Shown: positions 1-11,517 of the stretch, one piece after another
Layout of the letters: the number at the start of each line of letters is the position of its first letter
Numbering within the stretch: the first letter of the stretch is position 1
NCBI GenBank assembly: GCA_030490835.1
Contig: CM059975.1
Location: forward strand, 61,867,174 to 61,931,173
DNA from: Annona cherimola
Lineage: Eukaryota > Streptophyta > Magnoliopsida > Magnoliales > Annonaceae
Length of the DNA stretch: 64,000 nucleotides
Direction: 5' to 3'
Translations under genes and position numbers: made by a program
The notes under the pieces: generated by a model
What the model saw: only the letters and a program-made list of their open reading frames with translations
Told to the model about the DNA's origin: nothing
Database searches by the model: none

Positions 1-1314
1 ATGACATGATTTACATCGAGGACAATGTCAATTTCAAGTGTGGGGGTGAATGCGTTGCATTAATTTTCTTTAAAAAGAAATTCCTCTCATTACCCTGATG
101 ATTACAATTTTTGTTACATTTTGAAAGAACTTTTGAAATTTATTGATAATTCTTGCATGATTTTGAACTTTGAACTGATTACGACCCCACTTTGAACTCT
201 TGTAAGTCCTATAAGCATACCAAACTTGTAATTTCAAATCTATGAGTTATGCAAATAACTGAATCCTAGTGAGATGTTAAATATATTTTCAAACATGTAC
301 TTGTTGAAAATACTTGAATTTTTGTCCTAAATCAGTTGATGAAACTGATATACTGAGATACCAATTGTGTTTTCTTTCAAAATTGGATCAATCCTTTCTA
401 ATTTATCAAAGGTTATTTTTGGTATACACAATTGGTCATTAAAAATGGTAGTTTTTCCATATACATGCAAATCTTATTCTTGTTGAAGAATTTTTAAAGC
501 TAAAACTCAATTTGACTTGTTTATGAACATGATTATGACATTTTTTTCCTATGAGCCTATTTTTGAGAGCATAACACTCGTTTACCCCTATTGAGTCTAG
601 ATTTAAAAAAAATTTCTGAACCTCAATTCCCACTTAATTGAACCAACTTTGAATCTGAATTTTGAGCTAAAAAGAATAATGAAAATAAGGTTTGACCACT
701 TGTCTTGTGCAAATAATGAAATGTCTTCCTAGATACCTTGAAATATGATGAGGAGAGTTATTTATATAAAAAAATACAATTCCCTAGATACCTTAAAATA
801 TGGTGAGGGGAATTATTGCCGGACTTGGTTTAAAAAAAATTATTAAACCAAGGGTAAGAGCAGGCTAAAAAAATATAAAAAGCACTAAGTGTGAGGGTAG
901 CATTATTTCCTGTGCAAAATGAGGCTCAAATCATGTGGAGATAGTTCAATTTTTAAAAATATTTTAAAATTTGATTTCTTGTGTTGAACATAATCTTGTC
1001 CCACCAAAGTCCTTATGATCCTATGAGTTGGTTGATTGAGTTTGTCGAGAAAATTTAGATGCAAGAATTTAATAGATGTATATGAGATAATTTGCTTGAT
1101 ATTTTTTGAATTACTACCATTAATTGAATTGTTGAATTTGTATTAAATAACTAGATAAAATAGGATGATATTGGAGAAATAGTAGTTTAAACTGTGGAAG
1201 TTTTTGAACTCTTAATGATTGAAAGCAGAAATGGTAACAGGATGTACAATATCAGTCGAATGAAAAAGGATTTTTTAGTGTGATTTTGACAAGTGCTATA
1301 AGTGTGGGAGTATT
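1..1314 (+). mobile_element. 3' internal end of a Ty3/Gypsy-like retrotransposon (Athila/Tat type?), cut by the window edge
   Basis: No coding potential is visible. The stretch has three purine-rich motifs of the AAGTGTGGGGG type (about 38-50, 887-897 and 1299-1310), the sort of polypurine sequence found before the 3' LTR of Athila/Tat-type plant elements. A short unit containing CTAGATACCTTGAAATATG is duplicated at about 730-760 and 783-815. The last purine tract stops just before a TGTTGA that fits an LTR start at 1315. The lineage is inferred from these motifs only, since the coding part lies outside the window. Confidence 0.45.
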
Positions 1315-2620
1315 TGTTGAGTCACTTTCGTACTATATATCTGATTATAAATTGAGAAGAATTTGAGTGTTTAAGGTATTTTCAATCTTATTTTGATTGA
1401 TTTAGCTTTACATAGCATAAAACACTCACAATTGACTAACTTGTGTAAAACATGAGGAATATATGCAATTTTGGTATACAACATGGACAAGTTGACAAAC
1501 CTTGATGAAAGCAGGAGTAAATTGCAAATTCAAAACTTATATCTGAAGCAAAACTACGTTTAAAGCAAGACACTATATATACGCAGTACTGTTCATGTGT
1601 GGTACTGTTCACATGCAACTATTCATGTGTGGACTGTTCATTCGCAACTGTTCATACGTGCACTATTTTCGCACTGTTCATGCGCGCTATTCACCTTTAT
1701 ATAAACACTCGTGGAGAATATCCTAAGGCATATCTAAGAACGTCCCGGGAGCTTGGTTGAGGTCCGAAGAGCGAGAAGGCGTAGAGCATGAGGCAAGAGG
1801 AGATATGGCAAGTTGCTTGAGGCGGTCGGGACACCATCGAGGCTTTCAATCAATAAGCTTTTCTTTTCTTCTTTTATTTTGATTCAATTGTCTTGTTTGT
1901 GATGGACTTTGAATACAATATTATTTTGTCTTTGATTTTTATTATAAACATGCTAGGTTAAACATTTAATTTAGGATTTAGAATGTAACATATGTATAAT
2001 GTAGCGGATATTATGATTTGATCTATTTATGACTGATATTGTGAGTTAATTTAATATCTAGTGATTTAGTGATTGCTTGGCGCGAAGGTCTACACTTTGG
2101 CAATGATTCCCATATATTAGGTGATGGAACTGAGAGGTGAAAGTCTAATATACGAAAATCAAGATATTAAACCGGAAAATCTAAAATCATGAGAATAGGC
2201 ATGATGACCCTGAAAAATTCCATGAACTTCCACAGAACTTAATAGATTTCAATCGACTTAATCCCATGGGAATAGGTGGTTAAGAAGATTAGGGTATATC
2301 TTGTAGGTTTTGAGAGAAGGTGCAAGGATAATTTAGAGATAATTCTCCTTTAATACATAATATCTGGAAGAATTAAACACTTCATGTATCGACTGCAGAA
2401 GATGTATATGAAATCCTAGATCCTAGGTGCTCTCAATCTTATGATTTCTAATCCTTGTTTTACATTTTACAGATCAACTTTTTTTTCCTGTTCTTTCTTC
2501 TCCTTATCTTATTTGGTTAGAAAGTGTTTCGATCCAACGTCTTAAGTCTCAAATTCCCTATGGATCGATATTTATATATTACAATCTATGACCCGTGCAC
2601 TTGCTGTGAGATTGCTAACA
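1315..2620 (+). repeat. Putative 3' LTR of the preceding element
   Basis: The segment starts TGTTGAGTCA after a polypurine tract and ends ATTGCTAACA, so it has TG...CA ends and is about 1.3 kb. A TATA box (TTATATAAAC, about 1697-1706) follows an array of ACTGTTCA-like units, as in LTR promoters. The distal end contains GACCCGTGCACTTG, which I recognise from ends of plant Athila/Tat LTRs. The partner LTR is outside the window, so boundaries are provisional and no target duplication can be tested. Confidence 0.5.
1586..1696 (+). repeat. Degenerate tandem array of (T)ACTGTTCA(Y) units in the LTR
   Basis: At least seven imperfect copies of ACTGTTCA or CTATTCA occur with 10-20 bp spacing just before a TATA box. 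The Gypsy LTRs elsewhere in the window carry a comparable CTACAGTA/GAACAGTA array (for example 5604-5680), so this may be a common enhancer-like or structural motif of LTR U3 regions. Confidence 0.6.
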
Positions 2621-3991
2621 ACATGGTGCCATGTGAAGGAGGTATATAATGCCGGGGTGAATGAGAGTAATGCATGAAATGAAAGCCAGGTAGGCAAGTC
2701 AAGGCATAAACAGGATACGAGGTCCGTCCTTGACGTTGCCAAGTCGGAAGTCCGACGTCATGGATGGAAAGGATCATGTCATGAAAAGATATTCACCTCG
2801 CTAGCGTACCCTCGCATGAAGGATTATGTTATGGGTGGATGATCACGGATCCCGATCCTGTCCCAGGTGCACTTAGCTTTAGTGCACCCGGGAGCATTAA
2901 CTCATTTTTTTATTTTTTTTGAAATTTTTTTATAAAAGTGTTAACATAAGTGTATTTAACATGTGTATTAATTTTTACCATTTATTGAGTATTTTAGATA
3001 TTTATTTTTTATTTTTAAAAATCAGTGACATTTTAGGTAATTTAAAATTACTAAAATGCCCTTGATTTTCAAAAATTAAAAATAAATATCTAAAATACTC
3101 CAAAAATGGTAAAAATTGATACATATGTTAAATACACTTGATTAACACTTGTATAAAAAAATTTCAAAAAAAATTAAAAAATGAGTTAAAATGGATTCAG
3201 TACACCCGGGTGCAATGAAGCTAAATGCACCCGGGTGCACAGGACTGGAATCCAATGATCACTTTATAAGTGTCATTTATTGATGAAAAGAATGCATTTG
3301 CACATCCATAGTTTATGAAATGCTCAAAAATTGTGATCGAAAAGTTTTACATGAATGGTTTGCATGAATGGTTTACATGAATGGTTTACATAAATAATTT
3401 ACATGAAAGGTTTACATGAAATGTCCATATGAAAAGGTTTCTGTTCCGTTGGTAGTTGATCGCTTGATAAATATCTCCTATCGAATTGAGAGAAATGCAT
3501 TTACATAAGAATGAAAAATGCTTGCTTATTAAGTTTCGATTCACGTTTTATTTTCCCAACTCCAGACAGGTTCAAGGAAGCTCAAAAGGAAAAAAAACTG
3601 ATAAATTGAAGGGAAGTATGAACTGATATTCTTTAATGTGTTAACAAATTGTTAGCTATTGTATAAGAACTGATATGTTTAGAGAATGATTGAATGCTTA
3701 TGTTGATCATGAAGATATTAGGTCATAAATGTTCATGATGTATGTAAACAGGTTGGTACGTTACAAGTGAATGAATTGATGAATGAAAATGATATGTATA
3801 GTTAACTTTAAGAATATATTGCTTGGAAAATGATGAAGGAAATGGAAAGAAAAAGAAAAAAATTTCTGTTAAACGAAATGTATACAAAAATCCCGCCGCG
3901 TGAATAGGACAACAATCCTGTGTCACATTTACTAATCGAAAATGATCCCAGACTAAGGCTCACGTCGTGATGCCTCGGGTTGAGGGCACCA
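2621..3991 (+). repeat. Degenerate Gypsy-type LTR fragment, interrupted by a foldback MITE
   Basis: The stretch 3255-3991 resembles the last third of the intact Gypsy LTR at 6240-6681. It has the same order of features: a CAGACAGG segment, a poly(A)-rich block, an ACAATCCTG-GTCAC block, a GATCC-AG(A/T)CTAAGGCT block and a terminal CCTCGG-GGGCACCA. The stretch 2630-2846 resembles the upstream AAGTCG-rich part. It looks like an old LTR, possibly solo, of a related family, with the MITE at 2847-3254 inserted later. The 5' boundary is not clear. The mirrored copy is 63119-63875. Confidence 0.5.
2847..3254 (+). mobile_element. Foldback MITE with 8-bp target duplication
   Basis: The element is almost entirely a hairpin. 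Its start (GGATCCCGATCCTGT, then GGTGCACTTAGCTT) is the inverted complement of its end (AAGCTAAATGCACCCGGGTG, then ACAGGACTGGAATCCA), and the arms continue inward for well over 150 bp. It is flanked by ATGATCAC at 2839-2846 and 3255-3262. Long terminal inverted repeats with an 8-9 bp duplication fit a Mutator-like MITE; the superfamily is inferred. There is no coding capacity. Relatives occur at 63876-64000 (mirror copy) and as a half element in the central spacer. Confidence 0.82.
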
Positions 3992-4213
3992 TAGATAATG
4001 ATTTGTGTCAATTATGGATTGATTTAGTTTAATTATATACAACACTCACAATCAGATGCTATTTGTGTAAAGCAAGCAAATTACATCCAAAATCGGTAAC
4101 AAAGATGATGATTTGAATTGCTAAGATGAAAAGGGGAACTTAAATGCAAAATTAAGATGCAATTTGGAAGAGAAACAACATGCAAAAGGGTTTAGAATGT
4201 GTCAAATGAGTAC
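3992..4213. other. Gene-free stretch before the Gypsy insertion
   Basis: No gene is visible. The sequence around 4020-4200 (CAACACTCACAATCAGATGC and neighbours) is loosely similar to 1385-1560 of the Athila/Tat-like LTR, so it may be another LTR remnant. The mirror copy is 62898-63118. Confidence 0.4.
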
Positions 4214-4218
4214 CGACA

Positions 4219-6681
4219 TGTGAAACCCCGACCGTATACGCGTCATTTCGATATTTGTAATTTTGTAATTATTTTATGAATAAATAAAAATTCATGAATT
4301 ATATTGATAGATATGTGTATTAGACATTGAAATAATGCAATTAGGAATTTAACCCCATGAATAGTGCACGTGAATAGTAAACAGGGATTAAGACACATGA
4401 TTAAGAGTTAATCACTTGGATTAACTTAATCACAAAAAGACGAAATAGAGATTTAATCATTACAAGATGAAATAGCAATTCTTTTGGATTTTTGTGGAAA
4501 AATAGAAAAAATTCATAAATTGCAATCCAGGCGTCGAAATTCGATGAAATTTTTTATGGATGGTTAAAAATTCAAGATGGACATGATGAATGGATTAAGA
4601 TGTGATGAAAATCACAAATCAAAGTCAAGATGAAGCATCAAATACAAAGTGAAAAAGTGAATCAACTTTACATTGATTAAGCATTTGACTTTTAATTAAA
4701 ATAAATAAATAAATAATTTAAAATTTAAAAGAAAAGCAGCTACATGTCAGGTCGTGCAGGGGGGCTGACAAAGATCAATGGCTAGGATTAATTTAGCTTA
4801 ATTTAATTAATTTTAAGAATAAAAAAATAGGTAGAAAATTAGGGCTGCTATAGGGGGGCTGGAGCAGGCCTAGGGTGGCTGCTCTTGGCTCAAGGTATCT
4901 TTTGAAATTTTAAAAAAAAAACCACATTTGCAATTTTACACCTTGAGCTAGAGGGGGTAAAATGCAAATTCATGAAATTTGAAGCACTATAAATAGGGGA
5001 GCATGCCTTGGACGAATTTACAGCCATCCCAAGTTCAAAACTCACTTGAGCAACTTCATTTCCAGAATCCCCACACGTTTTAGCCTTGAGTAGAAAGAAG
5101 AATAGAAGGTTGGAGAGAGAAAGTGTGAGAAAAAGAGGAGTATCTCCACTTCAGGTAAGTAATTTCTACTCAAATTTCTTTTGAATGTTAAGTAGGGTAA
5201 AACCATACTTAAATAATGCCTAAGAATGAGAAAATAAGTATAGATATAATGTTTAAATGAAATTATGCCAAAACATCAAAAATTTGGAGCGAAGATAGGG
5301 TATTCGGGAAGATAGCATATGATATGTGAAAATAATGCTCCAAAATTGATAAATGATGATTTGGGATGTATTATTATGATAAATATTATTTTTAAATAAT
5401 GATATATTAATTTCATGATTTTTGGAATTAAGGATTATGCTTAAGTGAATTTATGTTGATTTTTAGTATATGGAGAAAATGATTTTTTTCGCCAAGTAAA
5501 TGATGATAAATTCAAAATTTATGAAATGTCCTATGATATACTAGGCATAAGGTATGTCATGGTATTTTTTATTTTTAGAAAAAATATCAATTTTTGGAAC
5601 CCATGAACAGTAACCACGTCTTTGTGAACAGTAATATGCTACAGTAGTGGTACAGTGATTTGCTACAGTAACAGCGTAATTTTGGAGAAAATTTGAGATT
5701 AATATTTAAATATAATGATGGAAATTTTGAGGAACCTATGGATAAAAATATCCATATAAAGAAATAATGCCCAAATATTATAGAGCATGCATGGGAAGCA
5801 GCTTGAATAGAAGAAGTAAAATTATCCTTTTTCCTTGAATAGAAAAAGGAAAAGAAAAGGTTGAAGACACCCGCTGAGAAGGTAAGCAAGTTATATCTTT
5901 TGCAAATTGTTGTAAATTGCTTTATGAAATTTATTTAAGGTTGGCTATACCTATAACTGTTTTACATGAACTGAAGTTTGCTTTGTTAAATTATTTATTA
6001 AATGCTTTTTATGAAATTGTTTATGATTTGCAAATATCGTGCCTGCATGTGTATGTAAATGAGCATGTGCACGAGGAATAGGCCTTAGTCGAGATAGTAA
6101 GCGGACCGGATGTCCCCCTCGCTATTGTCGAGTCGCTTAATAGGCCTAGGTCGCGCGATGACCTCCCTGAAATGGAAGCATGTATGGGATGGGCGCCTAG
6201 CTAGCGTCGTATCCAAAGGAATGTCATGAATGCTATGTATGCATTGCATTTGCATTTTATGAAATGCATAAAATGTTTGAAAAAAATTATGTATGGCTTG
6301 CTTACTGAGTATTATTACTCACCCATGCTTTTCAACAACAGACAGGAAATGATGATGAAGGCAGCATGCCAAGTGTTATGTAGTTTTGATATGAATGTTG
6401 TATATGTGAATATTTATGTAAAGATAATGATGTTAATTTGGAGATGGATATGAATATTTTTTTATTTCAATGAAAATGTTTATGGAATAGTTTTTTATCA
6501 TAACTGTGACATATGAAATATATTTCATGTTGGATGAATGATGGAAATTTTCCATGTATTAATATTGTATATATTAAAAAAACATCCTGCCGTGTGATCA
6601 GGGAAACAATCCTGAGTCACGTTTACCAATTAAAACGATCCTAGAGTAAGGCTTCTAGGCACCTCGGTTTGGGGCGCCACA
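4219..6681 (+). repeat. 5' LTR of left Gypsy element
   Basis: This 2463-bp LTR runs from TGTGAAACC to GCGCCACA. A TATA box (TATAAATA, 4988-4995) marks the likely transcription start. A cluster of CTACAGTA/GAACAGTA motifs lies at about 5604-5680. Compared with the other LTR copies it lacks a short block near 4490 and another near 4767. It shares GTGG before the AAAAATAG block with the right-arm 5' LTR, where both 3' LTRs have GTGT, so equivalent LTRs match across arms. Confidence 0.93.
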
Positions 6682-6686
6682 GAAGT

Positions 6687-6702
6687 TGGTATCAGAACAT
6701 GG
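6687..6702 (+). other. Primer-binding site of left Gypsy element
   Basis: TGGTATCAGAACATGG lies 5 bp after the 5' LTR and resembles the complement of the 3' end of initiator methionine tRNA, the usual primer of plant LTR retrotransposons. The right-arm copy is at 60342-60357. Confidence 0.75.
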
Positions 6703-6828
6703 ATTGGTAAATAGACAGAAAAGAAAAGAAAAGATCAAATTAGAATACATGAAATCATGATTATGATTGATTTATTTATTATTGATGAATATTGATGTTA
6801 TACTAATAAATGTTTCATGAAGTTGAAA

Positions 6829-7975
6829 ATGCCGCTCACCAGAGCTAGAGCAAGATCCAACAAAGGAAAGGCCCCAATGGAAGAATCGGTAGATCAATCA
6901 AGGGGCGAAGCCGGCAAAAGAACATATAGGCCAGAATCTGAGGAGCAATCCTCTAGAACCCACCCACGGTGAGAGGAAAGCTCTAGACCTCAAGAAGAGG
7001 TCAATATAGAAGACAAAATTACTGCGGCCATCGAAAAAGCTATGCAGCAATGGACAGCCCAGGCTGCTGGGTTTTTGCAAGAAATAAGGAACCAGCAGGC
7101 CCTGCCATCAAGAGGAGACGGGGAAAGACCAGGGCCCTCGACCAATCCCAGCACGTCAAGGGGAGTAGAGAATAGTCTCCTTGAGGTCGACAGAAAGGCT
7201 ATCAATGTCTTTCTTGCCCAGAGACCGCCCAAATTTGCAGAGGAACCAAACCCCCGCATTGCAGAGCAGTGGATTACAGAAATTAAGAAATTATTCAGGA
7301 TATCACCCTGCAATGATCAGCAGAAAGTATTGTGTGCTACCCACCTACTGATAAAGGATGCTTATGAATGGTGGGAAACACTAATGGAAACCATGCCACA
7401 TTCAGAGCAAGTTACGTGGCATGAATTTTTGGAAGAATTCAATAAAGAATATCTCCCTGTAGGATGACAGTTACAGAATACGCTATAAAGTTCAATGCCT
7501 TGGTAAGATATGTTCCATGGATCGCCAATGTGCTGGAAAATAAGGCACAAAGGTTTCAGAGGGGATTAAGGCCCCAGCTAAGAGAGGGGTTAGCCCCATT
7601 ATTAATAAAAGACTATGCCTCTAGCATTGAGAGGGCTAGGGCATTGGAGATGGAGTCTATGAGGACTCAGGAGCTTAGGCAAGCTCAAAAATAATTCTTT
7701 TTAGCCTCCAAGGAAGGTGAGGCTAATAAAGGAAAAAGGGGAATCGCCGAGAGAAAGAAAATCGGCGACAAGACACAGAGCACCCCGACTTGCAGAACTT
7801 GCCACAAATGCCATTTAGGCGAATGTTTACAAGGAACCGGGAAATGCTGCAAATGTGGCCAAGCGGGGCATGTGGCCCGAGACTGCGGGACCGACGAAGC
7901 CAAAATAATAAAGTGCTTCAATTGTGGTCAAGTCGGACACATTTCGTCCAACTGTCCAAATAAGCCATAAGGAGC
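6829..7975 (+). pseudogene. gag of left Gypsy element (broken)
   Basis: The frame starts MPLTRARARS (an in-frame ATG also lies at 6817). It covers a capsid-like region (around WITEIKKLFRISP and WHEFLEEFNKEY) and two CCHC zinc knuckles at about 7840-7960 (CCKCGQAGHVARDC, CFNCGQVGHISSNC), which bind RNA in nucleocapsids. Breaks are a TGA near 6970; a 49-bp deletion near 7467 between short AGG repeats, causing a frameshift; and a TAA after AQK near 7692. The TAA is also in the right copy, so it is older; the other two are private to the left. There is no route to a full gag protein. Confidence 0.9.
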
Positions 7976-8047
7976 ACCAGCTCGAGGAGGCCGGCCTAGC
8001 AAAAAGTTCCCACCATTGCCAATTGAACTGGTACTGCTACCAACCCA

Positions 8048-9965
8048 GTGCGTGTCCAATCCCTCACCCGAACGGAGTCACAAGAGATGGAGGAGAAAGT
8101 GATTACAGGTATGATTTACATTTTAGGAAATTCTGCAGTAGCTTTATTTGATTCTGGACCTACACATTCATTTATATCATACCAATTCGTAATCACACAC
8201 ACACTTCGGGTAGAGAAAACCAGTAGTACTATACATGTAGAATCCCCAGTATATAGGTTGGCAAGTATAAATCAAATCTGCAAGGCATGTCCTATCAGGA
8301 TAGGAACAAAGATATTAGAAGCTGATCTCATCCTATTACAAATGAAAGAATTTGATGTCATACTAGGAATGGATTGGTTAAGTCAATGGGGTGCAACAAT
8401 TGATTGTAGAAATAAAAAGGTGCAATTTGAAGCACCAAAGATGAAATAGAGATCAGTAAAATAAGACAGCCAGAAAACACAATAAGGATGATATCAGCTA
8501 TGAAAGCAGCTAAGTTGATACGCCAAGAATGTACAACTTATCTGGTCTCTATAAACACAATACAAAGAGATGAGGTACCTATGGATCAAATTCCAGTGGT
8601 AAAGGAATTTTCATATATTTTCCAAAAGAGCTATGTAGCTTACCAAAGGAAAGGGAGATGGATATGGAGATAGAAATTATTCCAGGAACAGCCCCAATAT
8701 CTAAGGCCCATATAGGATGGCACCAGCCGAATTGGCTGAGTTGAAAGTTCAAATTCAAGATTTATTAGATAAAGGGTTTATTAGACCCAGTGCGTCACCA
8801 TGGGGAGCTCCAGTGCTATTTGTAAGGAAAAAGGATGAGAGTTTAAGACTCTGTATTGATTACAAAGAATTGAATAAAGTAATGGTTAAGAATAAATACC
8901 CACTCCCAAGAATAGATGATCTTTTTTATCAGTTAAAAAGAGCTTCTACATTTTTGAAAATTGAGTTACAATCAGGTTACCACCAGTTGAGGATATGTCC
9001 AAAGGACATCCATAAAACAGCATTCAGAACAAGATATGGGCATTATGAATTCTTAGTCATGCCTTTGGACTAACGAATGCCCCAGCTGTGTTTATGGATA
9101 TGATGAACAGAATTTTTTGAGAATTTTTGGATCAATTTGTGGTGGTATTCATTGATGATATACTAATTTATTCAAAGACAGAAGAAGAGCATGAGAAACA
9201 TTTGAGGATAGTATTGGAAATTCTCCGAAAGGGAGAAATTATATGCTAAATTCAAGAAATGTGAATTTTGGTTGAAACAGGTAGCCTTTCTCGGCCACAT
9301 TATATCTAAGAAAGGAGTATAGGTAGATCCTCAAAAGATTGAGGCAATAACAAAGTGGTCACAGCCAACAAATATCATGGAAATAAGAAGTTTCCTAGGG
9401 CTAGCTGGCTACTACAGGAGATTTGTGGAAGGATTCTCACACTTGTCAGCTCCACTCACAAAGCTGACAAGGAAAGGAGTTAGGTTTGAATGGACACAGG
9501 AATGTGAGAATAGCTTCCAAGAGTTAAAGAAAAGACTGGTAAAAGCGCCAATTCTAACATTGCCTACGGAGAAGGAAGGGTTTGTAATCTATAGTGATGC
9601 CTCAAAGAAGGGATTAGGATGTGTACTGATGCAAAATGGAAAAGTTATATCATATGCATCCAGGCAACTCAAGCCAAATGAGGTAAACTATCCAACCCAT
9701 GACTTAGAATTCGCAGCAGTAGTCTTTGCCTTGAAAATTTGGAAACATTATTTATATAGAGTTAAATGTGAGGTCTATATTGATCATAAGAGCCTCAAGT
9801 ACATTTTTACTCAAAAGGAGTTAAATATGAGGTAGAGAAGATGACTCGAGTTACTAAAGGATTATGACCTCGACATTTTATATCATCCAGGCAAAACCAA
9901 TGTAGTAGCCGATGCGCTAAGTAGAAATGTTAGCTTAGCACATCTCATCACAAAGGAAGAAGGGC
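8048..9965 (+). pseudogene. Protease, reverse transcriptase and RNase H of left Gypsy element (broken)
   Basis: Protease is marked by LFDSGPTHSF near 8145, where the usual Ala after DSG is Pro. Reverse transcriptase spans about 8717-9330 with [12 protein letters not shown] and the catalytic [13 protein letters not shown] block near 9145. RNase H spans about 9560-9835 ([15 protein letters not shown]). Breaks include a frameshift near 8445, another near 8615, a one-base loss near 8700 shared with the right arm, a one-base loss near 9065, TGA near 9118, a one-base gain near 9230, TAG near 9320, and a TAG after ELNMR at 9833 shared with the right arm. Pol cannot be translated in one piece. Confidence 0.92.
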
Positions 9966-9976
9966 TACTACAAGAA

Positions 9977-11481
9977 TTGAGACAATTAGAGCTAATTGTA
10001 AGCCCACTTATGGTGCAAGTTAGATTGTCTCAATTACAAATCCAGTCGAATTTATTTGAACAAATTAAAATGGCTCAACAAGAAAATGGGAATTTCAAGA
10101 ATTATGTGGAGAAAATGATCAAGAAAAATCCCAGTGAATACATACAAGATGAACATGAGATGTACAGATATAGGGGTCGCCTGTGTATACCCAATCAAGA
10201 GGAAGTAGAGGAACAAATATTGAAAGAAGCACATTTCTCTCCATTTTCAATGCATCCAGGTAGCACCAAGATGTATCAAGACATCAAAAAGATGTATTGG
10301 TGGAATAATATGAAGAGAGAAATTGCTGAATATGTGGCTAAATGCCTAACATGTGAAAGGGTTAAGGCTGATCATCAAAGAACCCCTGGAAAATTACAGT
10401 TGCTAGAAGTCTCAGAATGGAAATGGGATGATATTACTATGGATTTTATTGAAGGGTTACCAAGAACCCAAAATGAAAATGATGCTATATGGGTAATAGT
10501 TGATAGATTATCAAAAGTAGCTCATTTCCTAGCTATCAAGAAAAAATTTACTGCTGAGCGACTGACTAAGATCTATTATAAGGAGATAGTGAGACTACAT
10601 GGAGTACTTAAGTCAATAGTTTTCGATCGAGATTCCAGTTTTATGTCTCGATTTTGGAAAAGTTTACATCAAACCTTAGGTACACAGCTGAAATTCAGCA
10701 CAACATTTCATCCTCAAACTGATGGGCGGACAGAAAGGGTAAATCAAGTAGCAGAGGATATGCTGAGGATGTGCACAGTAGAATTTGGAGGATCATGGGA
10801 TGAGTATTTGGCTATGGCAAAATTTTCTTATAACAACAGTTATCAAGCAAGTATTCAAATGACCCCATTTGAAGCTTTATATGGATGGAAATGCAGAACT
10901 CCTCTAAACTGGGATGAAGTGGGAGAAAGAAAGTTGGCTCCAGACCTTTCAAAGAGAATGGCAGAAAAAGTTCAAGTGATTGCCAGTGTATACTCAGAGC
11001 CCAGAGCAGGAAAAAGAGTTACATCGATTGCAAAAGAAAGGATTTAAATATCCAAGTTGGGGATCACGTATTTGTCAAAGTAACGCCATTCAAAGGGGTC
11101 ACCAGGTTTGGAAAAAGAGGGAAGCTAAACCCAAGATATGTCTGGCCCTTTGAAGTACTGAAAAAGATAGGCAACCTAGCCTACAGAATAGCCCTGCCAC
11201 CAACCCTAAGTATCATCCATAATGTGTTTCACATCTCCATGCTCGGAAAATATGTCTCCGATCCAACCCATGTGTTAATAGCAGAGAATTTGCCAATACA
11301 AGAACACTTGAACTATGAGGAAAGGCCAATCAAAGTACTGGATTCCAAGATTAAGAAGCTTCGGAACAAGGAGATCGAGTATGTAAAGGTTCAATGGAAT
11401 CGATATTCAGAATCCGAAGCCACTTGGGAGTTACGAGAGGAAATTGAAAGAAAATTTCCTCAATTATTCAAAGAAGGATAG
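9977..11481 (+). pseudogene. Integrase and chromodomain of left Gypsy element
   Basis: The long frame 9977-11047 holds the integrase zinc-binding region (HFSPFSMHPGSTKMY and CLTCERVKADHQ) and the catalytic core with D,D,E-type landmarks (ITMDFIEGLP, VFDRDSSF, TTFHPQTDG-TERVNQ). A frameshift near 10985 ends it. After a disrupted stretch, 11224-11481 resumes with FHISMLGKYV and ends in a chromodomain (EYVKVQWNRYSESEATWELR), the module that guides chromovirus integration to chromatin marks. It is the best preserved part of the left element. Confidence 0.92.
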
Positions 11482-11499
11482 GTTTCGGGATGAAACCTA

Positions 11500-11517
11500 T
11501 TGCAAGGGGGGAAGAAT
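11500..11517 (+). other. Polypurine tract of left Gypsy element
   Basis: A G-rich purine run (AAGGGGGGAAGAA) directly precedes the 3' LTR, as expected for the plus-strand priming site. The right-arm equivalent is at about 55475-55492 in reverse complement. Confidence 0.75.

Noticed and set aside
6226..6453. Frame within the Gypsy LTR, and similar frames in its other LTR copies (13128-13361, 53377-53610, 60789-61022)
   Set aside because: All lie in LTR sequence downstream of the LTR TATA box and are repeated in each LTR; they are not independent genes.
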